A stretch of DNA of 64,000 nt from Reichenbachiella faecimaris (lineage in GTDB: Bacteria; Bacteroidota; Bacteroidia; Cytophagales; Cyclobacteriaceae): positions 1,436,449 through 1,500,448 of the forward strand of contig NZ_FWYF01000001.1 in assembly GCF_900176375.1 (NCBI RefSeq). Direction: 5' to 3'. Position numbers and translations under genes: made by a program. Below, one piece after another: positions 34,808-44,414 of the stretch. Positions within the stretch are counted from its first letter, which is position 1. Each line of letters starts with the position of its first letter. The notes beneath the pieces are model-generated. The model did not search any database. It saw only the letters and a list, made by a program, of their open reading frames with translations, and was not told where the DNA came from.

Positions 34808-35818
34808 CTACCCCTCCAATATCTGCAACTGCTGAATGATCTCTTCTTCTTTTACTGGATATGGCTTACCCCCTCTAATGGCCTGAAAGACATCATCAAA
34901 GACCTGCATGTAAGATGATGCGGCTGACGAAATATGCTCTTGCAATTTTTCTCCACTGGCGCTAATAATCGTCAGCATACCTTGATCCACATCTGGCTCG
35001 ACTCCATAGCCCGTATCACCTGGATGCATGCCTTCCGACAATTGCTTTTCCTGAACATCCGTTCGCTTCTTGATGTATGAACCTAGTGTCCCATGAACAA
35101 CAAATGATGGCAAGGGATCAGCTACGAGCAAGCTCCCTGTAAGAAAAACCTGCAAGCCATTGGGATAGGACAAATGTATGGATGCATAATCATCCACCTG
35201 TGTTTTCGGACGAAAATGTCTCACACTTTTTTGCCACGTCTCAGGTATTCCAAAAAGAGAGATGGCCTGGTCTAAAATATGTGGCCCTAAATCATACAAC
35301 AATCCAGCTCCAGGGCCAGGAGTTTCTTTTGCCTTCTTCTCTCCAATATCGTGTTTATATCTATCAAAGCGAATATGTGCCTCTACAAGATCTCCCAACT
35401 TGCCAGCATTCAACACACTTTTTACTGATTGAAAATCGCTGTCATATCGCCTATTGTGGTAAGGGAAAACCTGAACGTTATTTTTTTTAGCTTCTTGATA
35501 GAGTTGCTGTGCCTCCCCTGAGGTAATAGTGAAAGGCTTTTCAACCAGTACATGTTTTTTGGCCCGAAGTGCTCGCCTTGCAAACTCAAAATGCGTGGCA
35601 TTTGGGGTATTCACCACGACCAATTCAACGGTATCATCAGCGATCAGCTCATCGACCTTATCATAACTTTTGACACTTGAATAAATGGATTGCGCATTCT
35701 TTTTTGATCGCTCCACCACGGCATACAATTCGAATCCTTCATGTGCAGCTAAAAATGGGGCGTGAAAGATCTGGCCTGACATGCCAAATGACAATATTCC
35801 TGTTTTTATTCCATTCAT
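34808..35818 (-). CDS. Gfo/Idh/MocA family oxidoreductase
   Basis: A 336-residue NAD(P)-dependent oxidoreductase. The N-terminal Rossmann region reads TGILSFGMSGQIFHAPFLA, and HVLVEKPFTITSGEAQQLYQEAK contains the conserved EKP motif near residue 95. The C-terminal half includes GAGLLYDLGPHILDQAISLFG. It oxidises or reduces sugars or related polyols; the substrate is not evident. The start fits the ArsR module end. It is transcribed alone. Confidence 0.9.
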   Translation of the reverse strand: MNGIKTGILSFGMSGQIFHAPFLAAHEGFELYAVVERSKKNAQSIYSSVKSYDKVDELIADDTVELVVVNTPNATHFEFARRALRAKKHVLVEKPFTITSGEAQQLYQEAKKNNVQVFPYHNRRYDSDFQSVKSVLNAGKLGDLVEAHIRFDRYKHDIGEKKAKETPGPGAGLLYDLGPHILDQAISLFGIPETWQKSVRHFRPKTQVDDYASIHLSYPNGLQVFLTGSLLVADPLPSFVVHGTLGSYIKKRTDVQEKQLSEGMHPGDTGYGVEPDVDQGMLTIISASGEKLQEHISSAASSYMQVFDDVFQAIRGGKPYPVKEEEIIQQLQILEG

Positions 35819-35861
35819 AATTCGAATATAAGGATTGGTTCTAGAAGGCGCTCTATGCTAC

Positions 35862-36404
35862 TTATACAGACTGGTCATAGGCTTCTTGAATCCAACCCTT
35901 CAGTTCATGATCAATCTCTGAAACTTCTGAGATCATCACACGATGTGTACACATAGTACCAAATGGCCCTGAATCTCCTAGTCGATCCCCTGTAGGTTTG
36001 TCCTTTAGTTTGAACCCAAGATCGATTCTGGTTTTAGTTGCAGGTTTAATTAAAACAAATTGATGTTTTCTGATAATGCTTACACTTCCCTTTTTGGGTG
36101 TGATCGTCACATCACTTCCTAGCGATTTGAGATGACTGATCAGCGCTTTGTAGATTGGTAATAAGCCTTCCTTACCTTTATACTGAGATTCCACCAAATC
36201 TTCTGACGACTGGTTCTCTTCCTTAGAAAGCAATACAATCGTATTGGCAAATCCATGTGTGACCTGATGTTCAGTTTTTAGATATTTTACTCCCTCCGAA
36301 TGCTTTCCAAAAGCTTTTTCTTTCAGGATTCTTTTCCATTCTTCTAATGACTTACCCGTCTTAGCAGGCATGTTGTCAATCATTGTTTTGAGTGCTTGAT
36401 CCAT
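35862..36404 (-). CDS. DUF4287/DUF5655 domain protein
   Basis: A 180-residue cytosolic protein. The N-terminal half is DUF4287-like (KTGKSLEEWKRILKEKAFGKHSE and YLKTEHQVTHGFANTIV). The C-terminal half is DUF5655-like (KGKEGLLPIYKALISHLKSLGSDVTITPKKGSVSIIRKHQFVLIKP). Both domains have unknown function. The gene is alone, between the oxidoreductase and a divergent secreted dehydrogenase. Confidence 0.8.
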   Translation of the reverse strand: MDQALKTMIDNMPAKTGKSLEEWKRILKEKAFGKHSEGVKYLKTEHQVTHGFANTIVLLSKEENQSSEDLVESQYKGKEGLLPIYKALISHLKSLGSDVTITPKKGSVSIIRKHQFVLIKPATKTRIDLGFKLKDKPTGDRLGDSGPFGTMCTHRVMISEVSEIDHELKGWIQEAYDQSV

Positions 36405-36627
36405 GAGTTTTTATTTTGGTTTTCAATACTAATATAGTGAATCTTAGAAATGACCAAATGCGTCAGCCCATACATTTTATTCGTACTTCTATGAGATGAA
36501 AAGCTACAGATTTGAATAAACCTAAAACCTGTAAAGGAGTAAAAATCGGCCAATACATCCAATTTTGAGACATTATTTTGTTCAGCGCACTTCTCCCCCT
36601 ATCCTTACTTGATAAAAAAATGAAACT

Positions 36628-38247
36628 ATGCGGTCAGGCATTCTCTTATTCTTACTTATTATTTATACCCAATCATTTGCTCAGGAGCATTTCGAGATGA
36701 AACAAATCATCGAGAACCATGACCTAGCAGATCCATGGGAAATCCTGTATGGCCCTGATAATTGGCTTTGGATTACTCAACGTACCAGCAAAACTATCGT
36801 CCGGATTGATCCACAAACGGGCAACCGCGATTATCTCGTTGGAATAGCAAGCGCTTATCAAGCTTCCACTCAAGATGGATTGCTGGGCATGACTTTGCAC
36901 CCTGATTTGGGGAAAGGTTTGGACAATGACTATGTCTACGTTTCGCATTCGTATTTTGATGAAATGAGAAAGCAAAAGCTCGTCCGATACACTTACACAC
37001 TTAACGGAGCAGATGGGTCATTAGGAGACCCTGTAGATCTACTCACAGATTTGCCAGCAAGCAATGACCACAACTCTGGACGGTTGAAATTTGGATCTGA
37101 TGATAAGCTCTACTACACGATCGGAGATCAGGGGAAAAATCAATTCGACAATGTGTGTCTGGAGATCATGGCACAGGCACTGCCCACACAGCAGGAAGTC
37201 GACAATCAGGATTGGCATACCTATCAAGGCAAAGTCTTGCGACTAAATACTGATGGAAGCATTCCAGACGACAATCCGATCATAGACGGTGTGGCAAGTC
37301 ATGTGTACAGCTATGGCCATAGAAATCCGCAAGGACTGGTTTTTGCAGCAGATGGCACATTATTCTCTGCAGAGCATGGGCCCAAATCCGACGATGAACT
37401 CAACCGAATTGTGGCAGGCAAAAACTATGGCTGGCCTCATGTGGCTGGCTACCAAGACGACCAGGCCTATGCCTACTGCAACTGGTCTTCGGCTGATAAC
37501 TGTGGTGGGTTTGATGATTACAGTTGCCCAATATCAGCTGAGATAACAGAAGAGAGCGAATGGTCTCATGATGATTTTATGCCTCCAATCAAGACCTTTT
37601 ATACGGTGGAAGATGATTATGATTTCATAGACCAGTCGTGCGATGTGAAATTCATCTGCTGGCCGACCGTGGCACCATCTAGTATTGACATCTATGAAAA
37701 TACGGAAGGGGTTCCTGGCTGGGGTAGATCTGTGCTTATTGTCAGTTTAAAATTGGGGAGAGTTTTCAGACAGCCGATTGATGAACAAGGAAATGCTGTA
37801 GGAGAAGCTATGGAATACTGGGATACACAAAACCGCTACCGAGACATGGCCGTCCATCCCAACGGACAAGAGTTTTATGTGATTACAGACAATCGCGGCC
37901 AGACGTCAGGCCCATCCAGTAGCAATACCGATGATTTAGAAAACCCTGGCACCATTCTTCATTTTAAATATCGAGAATTTGCGCTAACCACAGATGAAAC
38001 ACCTGTAGATACTCAAATGATGCAAATACATCCCAATCCTGCTTACGATAAGGCCAACATTACTTTTTCATCGACCATCAATGGATTAAGCAAAGAAATC
38101 AAAATCCTCTCCCTTCAGGGTAAAACCTTATATCATCAAGAAGATATTTTCGCAAAATACGAGTCTCCTTGCCTGAAACCAGGCGTGTATTTAGTACAGC
38201 TCGAAGTGGGTGGTGTAGTGCAGACCGAGCGCTTGGTGGTGAGGTAA
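36628..38247 (+). CDS. Secreted PQQ-dependent glucose/sorbosone dehydrogenase-like protein with T9SS domain
   Basis: A 539-residue protein with a signal peptide ending SFAQ. The six-bladed propeller (about 25-440) has the GSDH family pieces: DLADPWEILYGPDNWLWITQ, SNDHNSGRLKFGSDDKLYYT, YSYGHRNPQGLVFAADGTLF and EHGPKSDDELN. Members oxidise sugars with PQQ and Ca2+ in the periplasm or outside the cell. The C-terminal 75 residues are a T9SS sorting domain (MMQIHPNPAYDKANITFSS, LKPGVYLVQLEVGG), so it is exported by that system. PQQ binding is not demonstrated. Confidence 0.88.
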   Translation: MRSGILLFLLIIYTQSFAQEHFEMKQIIENHDLADPWEILYGPDNWLWITQRTSKTIVRIDPQTGNRDYLVGIASAYQASTQDGLLGMTLHPDLGKGLDNDYVYVSHSYFDEMRKQKLVRYTYTLNGADGSLGDPVDLLTDLPASNDHNSGRLKFGSDDKLYYTIGDQGKNQFDNVCLEIMAQALPTQQEVDNQDWHTYQGKVLRLNTDGSIPDDNPIIDGVASHVYSYGHRNPQGLVFAADGTLFSAEHGPKSDDELNRIVAGKNYGWPHVAGYQDDQAYAYCNWSSADNCGGFDDYSCPISAEITEESEWSHDDFMPPIKTFYTVEDDYDFIDQSCDVKFICWPTVAPSSIDIYENTEGVPGWGRSVLIVSLKLGRVFRQPIDEQGNAVGEAMEYWDTQNRYRDMAVHPNGQEFYVITDNRGQTSGPSSSNTDDLENPGTILHFKYREFALTTDETPVDTQMMQIHPNPAYDKANITFSSTINGLSKEIKILSLQGKTLYHQEDIFAKYESPCLKPGVYLVQLEVGGVVQTERLVVR

Positions 38248-38384
38248 TTAAATAATGATTTTAATGCTCAACTATCATCCGCAAGCTGATCTATTAAAAT
38301 TTCTATAAAAGAATCCAGTTCCACTGGCCTTTACAAATAACTAGGTGAGCTTATGGATGATAGTGTTTGTCAGGCTCTTTTAAA

Positions 38385-38450
38385 TTTTTGGGATGCTTGT
38401 CCTTAAATTGATTTTAATTAATTTTGGGATAACTATCCTTAAAATTGAAA
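38385..38450. promoter_or_regulatory. Paired imperfect palindromes upstream of the AAA_14 gene
   Basis: Two related blocks, TTTTTGGGATGCTTGTCC (from 38385) and ATTTTGGGATAACTATCC (from 38421), each followed by TTAAA. The second contains GGATA-AC-TATCC, a near-perfect palindrome. The direct duplication and position just before the start codon suggest an autoregulatory operator. Confidence 0.55.
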
Positions 38451-38451
38451 C

Positions 38452-39861
38452 ATGGCCTTTGATAAAACTATACTTACAGGTAGAATCATAGATGATAACA
38501 CGTGGTGGGATGATGGTAGGATACCTTTCTACGATGAATTTAGTAAGCGGAGATACTACAGGGGTTTCTATGAATTAGTCACGCAAAAATTTCCACATCG
38601 GGCAGTAGTGTTAATGGGACCTAGAAGAATTGGTAAAACAGTAATTATGTATCAGGCAATTCAAGATTTGATTGATTCTGGTATCAGTCCGAAAAACATA
38701 TTCTATTTCAGTTTGGATACACCGATCTATACTAATATGCCTCTTGAGGAATTAATTAATGATGGGCTCTCAATTAATGACGTAAAACTCGAAGAGTCTT
38801 ACTTTTTCTTTGACGAGATACAATATCTAAAAGATTGGGAAATACACCTAAAATCACTGGTGGATAAAAACCGAAAATCTAAATTCATAGCTAGCGGGAG
38901 TGCGGCAGCAGCACTGAGAATGAAAAGTATTGAAAGTGGCGCTGGTAGGTTTACTGATTACTTTTTACCACCTTTAACTTTCTCTGAATATATCGATTTA
39001 AATGGTTACAATGATATATTGAAGGAAACAGAAGTTGATTTCAATGGGCCAAGAAGATTTTACAAATGTAATGATATTGAGAAATTTAATAATCACTTTA
39101 TTGACTATATAAATTTTGGGGGGTTTCCCGAAATAGCACTGAATTCTGAAAAAGTAAAAAATCCAGAGCGGGTCATCCAGAAAGATATTACTGATAAAGT
39201 AATAATGAAAGATTTGCCAGGACTTTTTGGTATTGAGAATACTTTGGAACTTCAACAGTTTTTTAATGTGTTGTCCTATAGAACCGGTGAAATACTTGAT
39301 TACAAAAAAGTTTCACAAGAAACGAAAACGGACAACAAAACAATTAAGAAATACATCAAATATTTGGAGGCAGCTTTCTTAATTAAAGTGTTGCATCGAG
39401 TAGATATTTCAGCCAAAAGATTTAAGAATATTACTCAGTTTAAAGTTTACTTGACCAATCCTAGTTTATATACAGGGTTGTTTGGGCGTATAAAAGATAT
39501 AGATGAAAGATTCCCCCATTTAGTTGAAACGGCAGTATATGCTCAGTACTTGCATAGGGAACATGAGTTCTTAAGGTATGCTAATTGGAAAAGTGGAAAG
39601 GATGAGGGAGAGGTCGATTTAATTCAAGTGAGTAATAATTTCCAAGATGTTCAATGGGCTGTAGAATTTAAATGGTCAGATAGCCCTAAAGCTGGTAAGC
39701 TCAAGCAATTCATGTCTAAAAATAATCTGCGCAAGGGTGTAATAACGAGTAAAACCAAATTTGAAGATTATGATGACTTACTCATTGTTCCAAATAGCAT
39801 TTATGCTTATGTTGTAAGTAAAAATGCTTTAGACAAACTGGATGAGGAGATTCTTTATTGA
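38452..39861 (+). CDS. AAA_14/DUF4143 family ATPase with nuclease-like C-terminus
   Basis: A 469-residue protein. The P-loop is GPRRIGKT (56-63) and Walker B is YFFFDE (117-122). A winged-helix-like piece follows (DYKKVSQETKTDNKTIKKYIKYL, about 280-310). The DUF4143 C-terminal domain has ETAVYAQYLH, EVDLIQV and AVEFKWS, which resembles the E-x-D/E-x-K core of restriction-endonuclease-like folds. The function is unknown; members are widespread as single-gene accessory ATPases in Bacteroidota. It is preceded by paired palindromes, and a GATC-centred palindrome follows it. Confidence 0.9.
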   Translation: MAFDKTILTGRIIDDNTWWDDGRIPFYDEFSKRRYYRGFYELVTQKFPHRAVVLMGPRRIGKTVIMYQAIQDLIDSGISPKNIFYFSLDTPIYTNMPLEELINDGLSINDVKLEESYFFFDEIQYLKDWEIHLKSLVDKNRKSKFIASGSAAAALRMKSIESGAGRFTDYFLPPLTFSEYIDLNGYNDILKETEVDFNGPRRFYKCNDIEKFNNHFIDYINFGGFPEIALNSEKVKNPERVIQKDITDKVIMKDLPGLFGIENTLELQQFFNVLSYRTGEILDYKKVSQETKTDNKTIKKYIKYLEAAFLIKVLHRVDISAKRFKNITQFKVYLTNPSLYTGLFGRIKDIDERFPHLVETAVYAQYLHREHEFLRYANWKSGKDEGEVDLIQVSNNFQDVQWAVEFKWSDSPKAGKLKQFMSKNNLRKGVITSKTKFEDYDDLLIVPNSIYAYVVSKNALDKLDEEILY

Positions 39862-39877
39862 GCCCAACATTAACGTA

Positions 39878-39895
39878 ACGATCACTTGTGATCGT
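39878..39895. repeat. Perfect 18-bp palindrome between convergent genes
   Basis: ACGATCAC (39878-39885), TT, GTGATCGT (39888-39895), in a 69-bp gap between the AAA_14 gene and the convergent TonB receptor gene. It may be a weak bidirectional terminator. No T run follows. Confidence 0.5.
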
Positions 39896-39930
39896 CATCC
39901 AGCTTTCAATTTATAAAAAATAGATAAGGC

Positions 39931-42153
39931 CTAAAAACTCACCCTAAAAAAGGCTCTAAACGAAAACGGCGTACCCGGCGTAAAATGGATTTCTTCTACA
40001 GACGCAGGCTCGTTTTGCATACGAGATTCTGTAGCGAATTGGGTTTCATTCCATTCGGTGTTTAGGAGGTTTTCTATGTTTACGCCGAAGGTGTAGTTTT
40101 TTACTTGGTAGCCCACATTCATATCCACTACAGTATAGCCAGTAGCCACAATAGAATTGTCTTCATTGGCCGGGCGATCTGCCATGTACCTATAACGCAC
40201 TCCACCATAAAAGCCTGTAGCTCTTGCCACACCTATTCCCCCCGAAGCCGTTAGTCCCGGTGCCAAGGGTACATAGTTTTGTCCTTCGGGATCATCCACA
40301 CTTCGTGCATGGGTGTAGTTCACATCCTGATTGAAAAACAACCAGGGCGTGAGTTGATATCTGTAGCTCAGATCCACCCCATAACGGTGGGTTCTTCCTC
40401 CTCGCTCCACAATTCCCGCATCCCCTACATATACCAGTTCCTGTTCTAGATCCAAAGACCAAAAGGCCACATTCAGGAAAGACTTGGATGTGGGTTTTAG
40501 TATAAATCCCACATCGTAACCCAGTGCTCTGGGCAAAATGATATCTGTTTGCTTAGCCGCAATCGCTCTGGTATCATTGGAGTGAAAACCAAATCCACTT
40601 TTGAAATACAACTGTAGATTCTTAGAGTGATTGTACAACACATTGAGCTTTGGACTGGCAATACCTTGTGTTTCGTATAGCTGTTCGCCTGACAGGGCAT
40701 CATCATAATTAAACTTGAATAAATCGTACCGCACCATAGGACTCAATAGCCACTTACCCAATTCGATATCCCATTGCGCATAAGCCGACAGATTGGTTTC
40801 ATTGATATCTCCGAGTTGGATTTGCTCCAAAGTGGTGACTCGGTTGGCAGTGTGCGACAGCTCTATATCGTTCACCACATCATTTCGGATGCTACCCCCG
40901 ATTTTGAGGAAACTCTCATGCCTGCCCAAATCGAACGATTGATTGAATTCGCTGGTGGCCATAATGATCTGGCGGTTTTCTTTTTGGCGAATCTGGTCAC
41001 CGTTGACTGGATCGTCCAAGAAAAAAGTGAAATTGGAATACAGCTCAAAATCATACACCCCATAGTAGAGCTGATTGTTGATGAACGAGCGATCATTGAT
41101 CGTTTTGATGTAGTCGAGTTTCAGGTTGCTACGACTGGTATTGCCCCCTTCTGTATCATCCAACGAACCGAATCTACTCACCAAACCAGCCTCCACGGCT
41201 CGCTGTGGCAGCTGTCCCGAAGCTGTCCATTGACTGGTGAAATGTGAAAATTGCAATCCGATTCGGTCATCTCCCACTCTGGCATTGTATTTACCCATCA
41301 GGTTGATTCGGCCAAAATTCTGCGAGCTTTCGAATGGCCCATCAGACAAACTGTATTCGGTTGCTAAGTAAGCAGACTGGTCTTTGTTATTCAATAAATT
41401 GAAAAGTCCCACGGTTCTAAAGGCATTGAACTGGCCTCCTTCTACTTGTATAGAACTGGTTTTGAGACTGGACAAGGTTCGAATATTGGCATACCCTGCC
41501 GTTGTAAAATTGCCTTTGCTTGCATTGTACGGCCCCTTCCCGAAATCAATATCTTGAATCAATTCAGGAATCAGAAAGTGCAAATCCGAATAACCCTGGC
41601 CATGCGCATGAGACACCATATTCACTGGCATACCATCTACGGTCATGTTGAAATCCGTGCCATGATCAATATCAAAGCCACGTAAGAATATCTGCTCGGC
41701 TTTTCCTCCTCCTGCATGCTGACCGATCATTAGACCTGGCACGGTACGAAGTATCTGCTGTGATGAAGTTACGGGCGCAGTATTCAAGTCAATTTTAGTC
41801 AACGCCTGAATCGCATTCAAATCGGGTGTAATGGTCAGCTCGCTTAACTCTACGATTTGTTCGGTCAGTCTTATTTTCAATCCTTTACTCAATTTCGAAA
41901 CAATCAATTGCTCTGTTTTGAACCCTATATAGCTTACCGAAAGTGTATCTTGCGCTTCCACACCTTCTAAGTGAAACCTACCCAACTCATCTGTATGTGC
42001 ATGAGTTCCTTTGGTCATGTTGGTCACGTAAGCGCCTGGTAGGGGCACATATTGTTCATCTGTGATTGTTCCAGATAGTTTTTGGCCCAAGCCAATAAAA
42101 GGAATGGCAAAGAGTAGAAAAAAAGAAAGAATTTTCATATTCGAAATTGTCAT
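39931..42153 (-). CDS. TonB-dependent outer-membrane receptor
   Basis: A 740-residue receptor with a signal peptide (ILSFFLLFAIPFIGLG), then a CarboxypepD_reg-like domain at about 25-95 (KLSGTITDEQYVPLPGAYV) and a plug at about 115-225 (DLNTAPVTSSQQILRTVPGLMIGQH, HGQGYSDLHFLIPELIQDIDFGKGPY). The beta-barrel ends in an aromatic strand (FRAFFRVSF). The HAHGQGY and THAHTDELG motifs are His-rich and could contact a metal-bound ligand. The start overlaps the TPR gene stop by 1 nt (TAATG). It is the last gene of the DUF4331 operon. Confidence 0.92.
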   Translation of the reverse strand: MTISNMKILSFFLLFAIPFIGLGQKLSGTITDEQYVPLPGAYVTNMTKGTHAHTDELGRFHLEGVEAQDTLSVSYIGFKTEQLIVSKLSKGLKIRLTEQIVELSELTITPDLNAIQALTKIDLNTAPVTSSQQILRTVPGLMIGQHAGGGKAEQIFLRGFDIDHGTDFNMTVDGMPVNMVSHAHGQGYSDLHFLIPELIQDIDFGKGPYNASKGNFTTAGYANIRTLSSLKTSSIQVEGGQFNAFRTVGLFNLLNNKDQSAYLATEYSLSDGPFESSQNFGRINLMGKYNARVGDDRIGLQFSHFTSQWTASGQLPQRAVEAGLVSRFGSLDDTEGGNTSRSNLKLDYIKTINDRSFINNQLYYGVYDFELYSNFTFFLDDPVNGDQIRQKENRQIIMATSEFNQSFDLGRHESFLKIGGSIRNDVVNDIELSHTANRVTTLEQIQLGDINETNLSAYAQWDIELGKWLLSPMVRYDLFKFNYDDALSGEQLYETQGIASPKLNVLYNHSKNLQLYFKSGFGFHSNDTRAIAAKQTDIILPRALGYDVGFILKPTSKSFLNVAFWSLDLEQELVYVGDAGIVERGGRTHRYGVDLSYRYQLTPWLFFNQDVNYTHARSVDDPEGQNYVPLAPGLTASGGIGVARATGFYGGVRYRYMADRPANEDNSIVATGYTVVDMNVGYQVKNYTFGVNIENLLNTEWNETQFATESRMQNEPASVEEIHFTPGTPFSFRAFFRVSF

Positions 42154-43475
42154 TATATCATTTGTTGAATTTTGGCGGCTTTCACTGGTCCCAATTCATA
42201 ACCACTTTCAAAAGCTTCTTTCAAATACTTTCGGCCTTTTTGATGCTGACCAGCCGACCAATAGATCATGCCCATGTGATAGAGTATTTCTGGCTCGAAA
42301 GTCTTTTCATCTACATGAGTCGAAACGATTTTCACTGCTTTATCCAATTTTCCATTGTGGAAATGAGACCAAGCCAGCAGGTCATAAGACTGTGGAACGG
42401 GTCTATTTTCTATTTCTTGCAAAGCCAATTGTTGGGCTTTCAGGGGATCATTGAATATTTCGGCTTCTATCACGGACAAGTGCTTTTGATACATTAAACG
42501 GGCATGTAGGTGATCCACCCTACCTCTAAACAGATATAATTGATTAATTTTTTCAGTTTCATTGCCTTCAAATGCAGCCATATCAGCCAGCAACAAATGA
42601 TAGTCTGGAGAATCTTTGATATCCATCAAATAAGTCAAGATGGTTTCTGCTTGCTCCACTGCTCGATCATTGGCATACGCAATCCAAGCTATTCCTTTCA
42701 AGGCATGATGATCGCTTGGATTTATAGACAAGGCAGACAAAAAATATTGATAAGAGTCCTCTATTCGCCCTGCATGCCCATACATATCTCCAAGATTGCT
42801 ATAGCTCCAGCTTTCCAGCTTTTTATTGCCACTGTTGCTGGCAAGCTTGGAGGCAATCTCCATGGTATGAATGGCAGAGTCCAGATCGCCCTGATGATCC
42901 ATGTATTTAGACCATCTTACCAAAAAATCAAATGACTCAGGGTGTTCATAGGTTTTGAGCACACTACCTGCGCTGTCATACTGCCCCACTTCCATCAAGG
43001 CATCTGACAAAATCAAGTAACTCTCATCTCTGAATACATTGATTTTGACAGCCTCTTCGGCGTAAACTAGAGCTGTCTGAAAATCATGACGGCTGATGGC
43101 ATTTGATGCCAATCGCTGCAAGAGTCCCACTTTGGCTTTTTGAGGAGCGTATTTGGCAGCTTCGATCATTAAGTCTTGCGCTTGTCTTAAATACTGATCG
43201 TCACCAGTCAATTCAAATAACTGCTGGCACGCACTGTTGGCCTTGTCATAAAAGGTATAGCCATTGGTTTGCTGACTGGCCTTTTGTATCCAAAACTCAA
43301 TTTCTTGGTTTAGGTCGTTAATTAGATCTGAAGTGTTTCTGACCTGTAGATAGGATGAATAGTCTGCCGGGTTGACAATCGTTTGAGGGCTAGAATTGCA
43401 ACTGATTGCATAAATGGCTATTAGTATGAATATTGTATTTTTCATCAAAGAAAGGATTAAGTTGAAATAAATCAA
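42153..43475 (-). CDS. TPR-repeat lipoprotein
   Basis: 440 residues from the first ATG. The likely real start is Met11 (43445, MKNTIFILIAIYAISCNSS), giving a lipobox-like ISCNS with Cys as the lipid anchor. The mature protein has repeated helical TPR units (e.g. ARQYAEEAVKI-like ALVYAEEAVKINV, AGSVLKTYEH, SWSYSNLGDMYGHAG). It should be anchored to a membrane and face the periplasm. Upstream is the DUF4331 C-terminal-half gene; downstream, overlapping by 1 nt, is the TonB receptor. It could be an assembly or ligand-delivery partner of the receptor. Confidence 0.85.
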   Translation of the reverse strand: MIYFNLILSLMKNTIFILIAIYAISCNSSPQTIVNPADYSSYLQVRNTSDLINDLNQEIEFWIQKASQQTNGYTFYDKANSACQQLFELTGDDQYLRQAQDLMIEAAKYAPQKAKVGLLQRLASNAISRHDFQTALVYAEEAVKINVFRDESYLILSDALMEVGQYDSAGSVLKTYEHPESFDFLVRWSKYMDHQGDLDSAIHTMEIASKLASNSGNKKLESWSYSNLGDMYGHAGRIEDSYQYFLSALSINPSDHHALKGIAWIAYANDRAVEQAETILTYLMDIKDSPDYHLLLADMAAFEGNETEKINQLYLFRGRVDHLHARLMYQKHLSVIEAEIFNDPLKAQQLALQEIENRPVPQSYDLLAWSHFHNGKLDKAVKIVSTHVDEKTFEPEILYHMGMIYWSAGQHQKGRKYLKEAFESGYELGPVKAAKIQQMI

Positions 43476-43490
43476 TAACTCAAAAGAAAG

Positions 43491-43530
43491 GCAGGTGGCG
43501 CTACACGAAATTCCAGGCCACCTGCTTTTT
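43491..43530 (-). terminator. Hairpin after the DUF4331 C-terminal-half gene
   Basis: GCAGGTGGC (43491-43499) and GCCACCTGC (43517-43525) form a perfect 9-bp stem over a 17-nt loop. On the minus strand the next bases are CTTTCTTTT, a weak T run. It may reduce but not abolish transcription into the TPR and TonB genes. Confidence 0.6.
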
Positions 43531-43538
43531 CAATTAAA

Positions 43539-44381
43539 TCAGTGCGGGCTAGCCAGATATGGAAACTCCGTAGAGAAGCTTTTATCATTGGCTGCTACAC
43601 CATCCGCTATGAGTCCCTCTTGCAATGAGGACAAATTCGTCAAATCATCTCCAGCAAATGCCAGAATCAAGGTCACATCTACCACATCATTGTCTAGTCC
43701 TCTTCCATTCAGCACATTGGAAAACAAGGTGATGTTATCCAAATCTGAAGGGCCATAAGTGGTCGATGCCGATTTATTACAATTCAATACATCCGTTGAC
43801 AATACAGTAGCTGTAGTCGTATTATCTAGTCCCAAAACATTGGCATAGGTATCGGCATCTAGTCCGATATAGTTCTGTAAGGCATCCAAAATCCCTTCGA
43901 AACCTCCGGCGTTTGAAGAGCCGTTGGCAGGCAAGGTTTGGTTATATGCATTTTTAGTGTCTGCATCACCAAAGTAATTGAACACGGTGTTGATGGCCGG
44001 TCTACCCATTTGATCTTCCTGCTCATAAGTAGGATTTACCACAGTGATTTCAATGGTCTCATTTGCCGTACCTCCATCACTAGATACCACTACCACATCT
44101 GCACTATAAGTACCTGCTATAGAAGCGACAAAAGAAGGAGTTGCAGACGTTGCATCAGACAAGTCGGCTACTGTGCCATCAGGATCTGTAAGTATCCAGG
44201 CATAAGTCAAGTTAGTGCCTGAGGATGCGCCTACTTCCAGCGTTACAGTTTTTTCAATATCTACCGTCACGTCTCCACTGGTGCTTAGCATTGGAGATTC
44301 TGGATCATCATCCTCGTCACATGCTGTGAATCCCATCACACCTACCAATAAAACCGCTAATATTACTCGTATATTTTTCAT
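43539..44381 (-). CDS. Lipoprotein with Ig/PKD-like domain and DUF4331 C-terminal half
   Basis: A 280-residue lipoprotein (lipobox MGFTAC near residue 20). Residues about 28-115 form an Ig/PKD-like fold (VDIEKTVTLEVGA, YAWILTDPDGT). From about 120 it matches the second half of DUF4331 proteins: QMGRPAINTVFN, LNGRGLDNDVVDVTLIL and the C-terminal GVAANDKSFSTEFPYLASPH. The first half is encoded by the next upstream gene. It has lost the N-terminal DUF4331 metal-like motif but gained a lipid anchor. It is predicted to be periplasmic or surface-exposed. Confidence 0.85.
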   Translation of the reverse strand: MKNIRVILAVLLVGVMGFTACDEDDDPESPMLSTSGDVTVDIEKTVTLEVGASSGTNLTYAWILTDPDGTVADLSDATSATPSFVASIAGTYSADVVVVSSDGGTANETIEITVVNPTYEQEDQMGRPAINTVFNYFGDADTKNAYNQTLPANGSSNAGGFEGILDALQNYIGLDADTYANVLGLDNTTTATVLSTDVLNCNKSASTTYGPSDLDNITLFSNVLNGRGLDNDVVDVTLILAFAGDDLTNLSSLQEGLIADGVAANDKSFSTEFPYLASPH

Positions 44382-44414
44382 TGTATTTTGATTTTAATTT
44401 TTAGAATTAGGCTA

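Noticed and set aside
38452-39861. Defence system ATPase
   Set aside because: The AAA_14/DUF4143 gene is alone, without methylase, nuclease or effector neighbours typical of defence islands.
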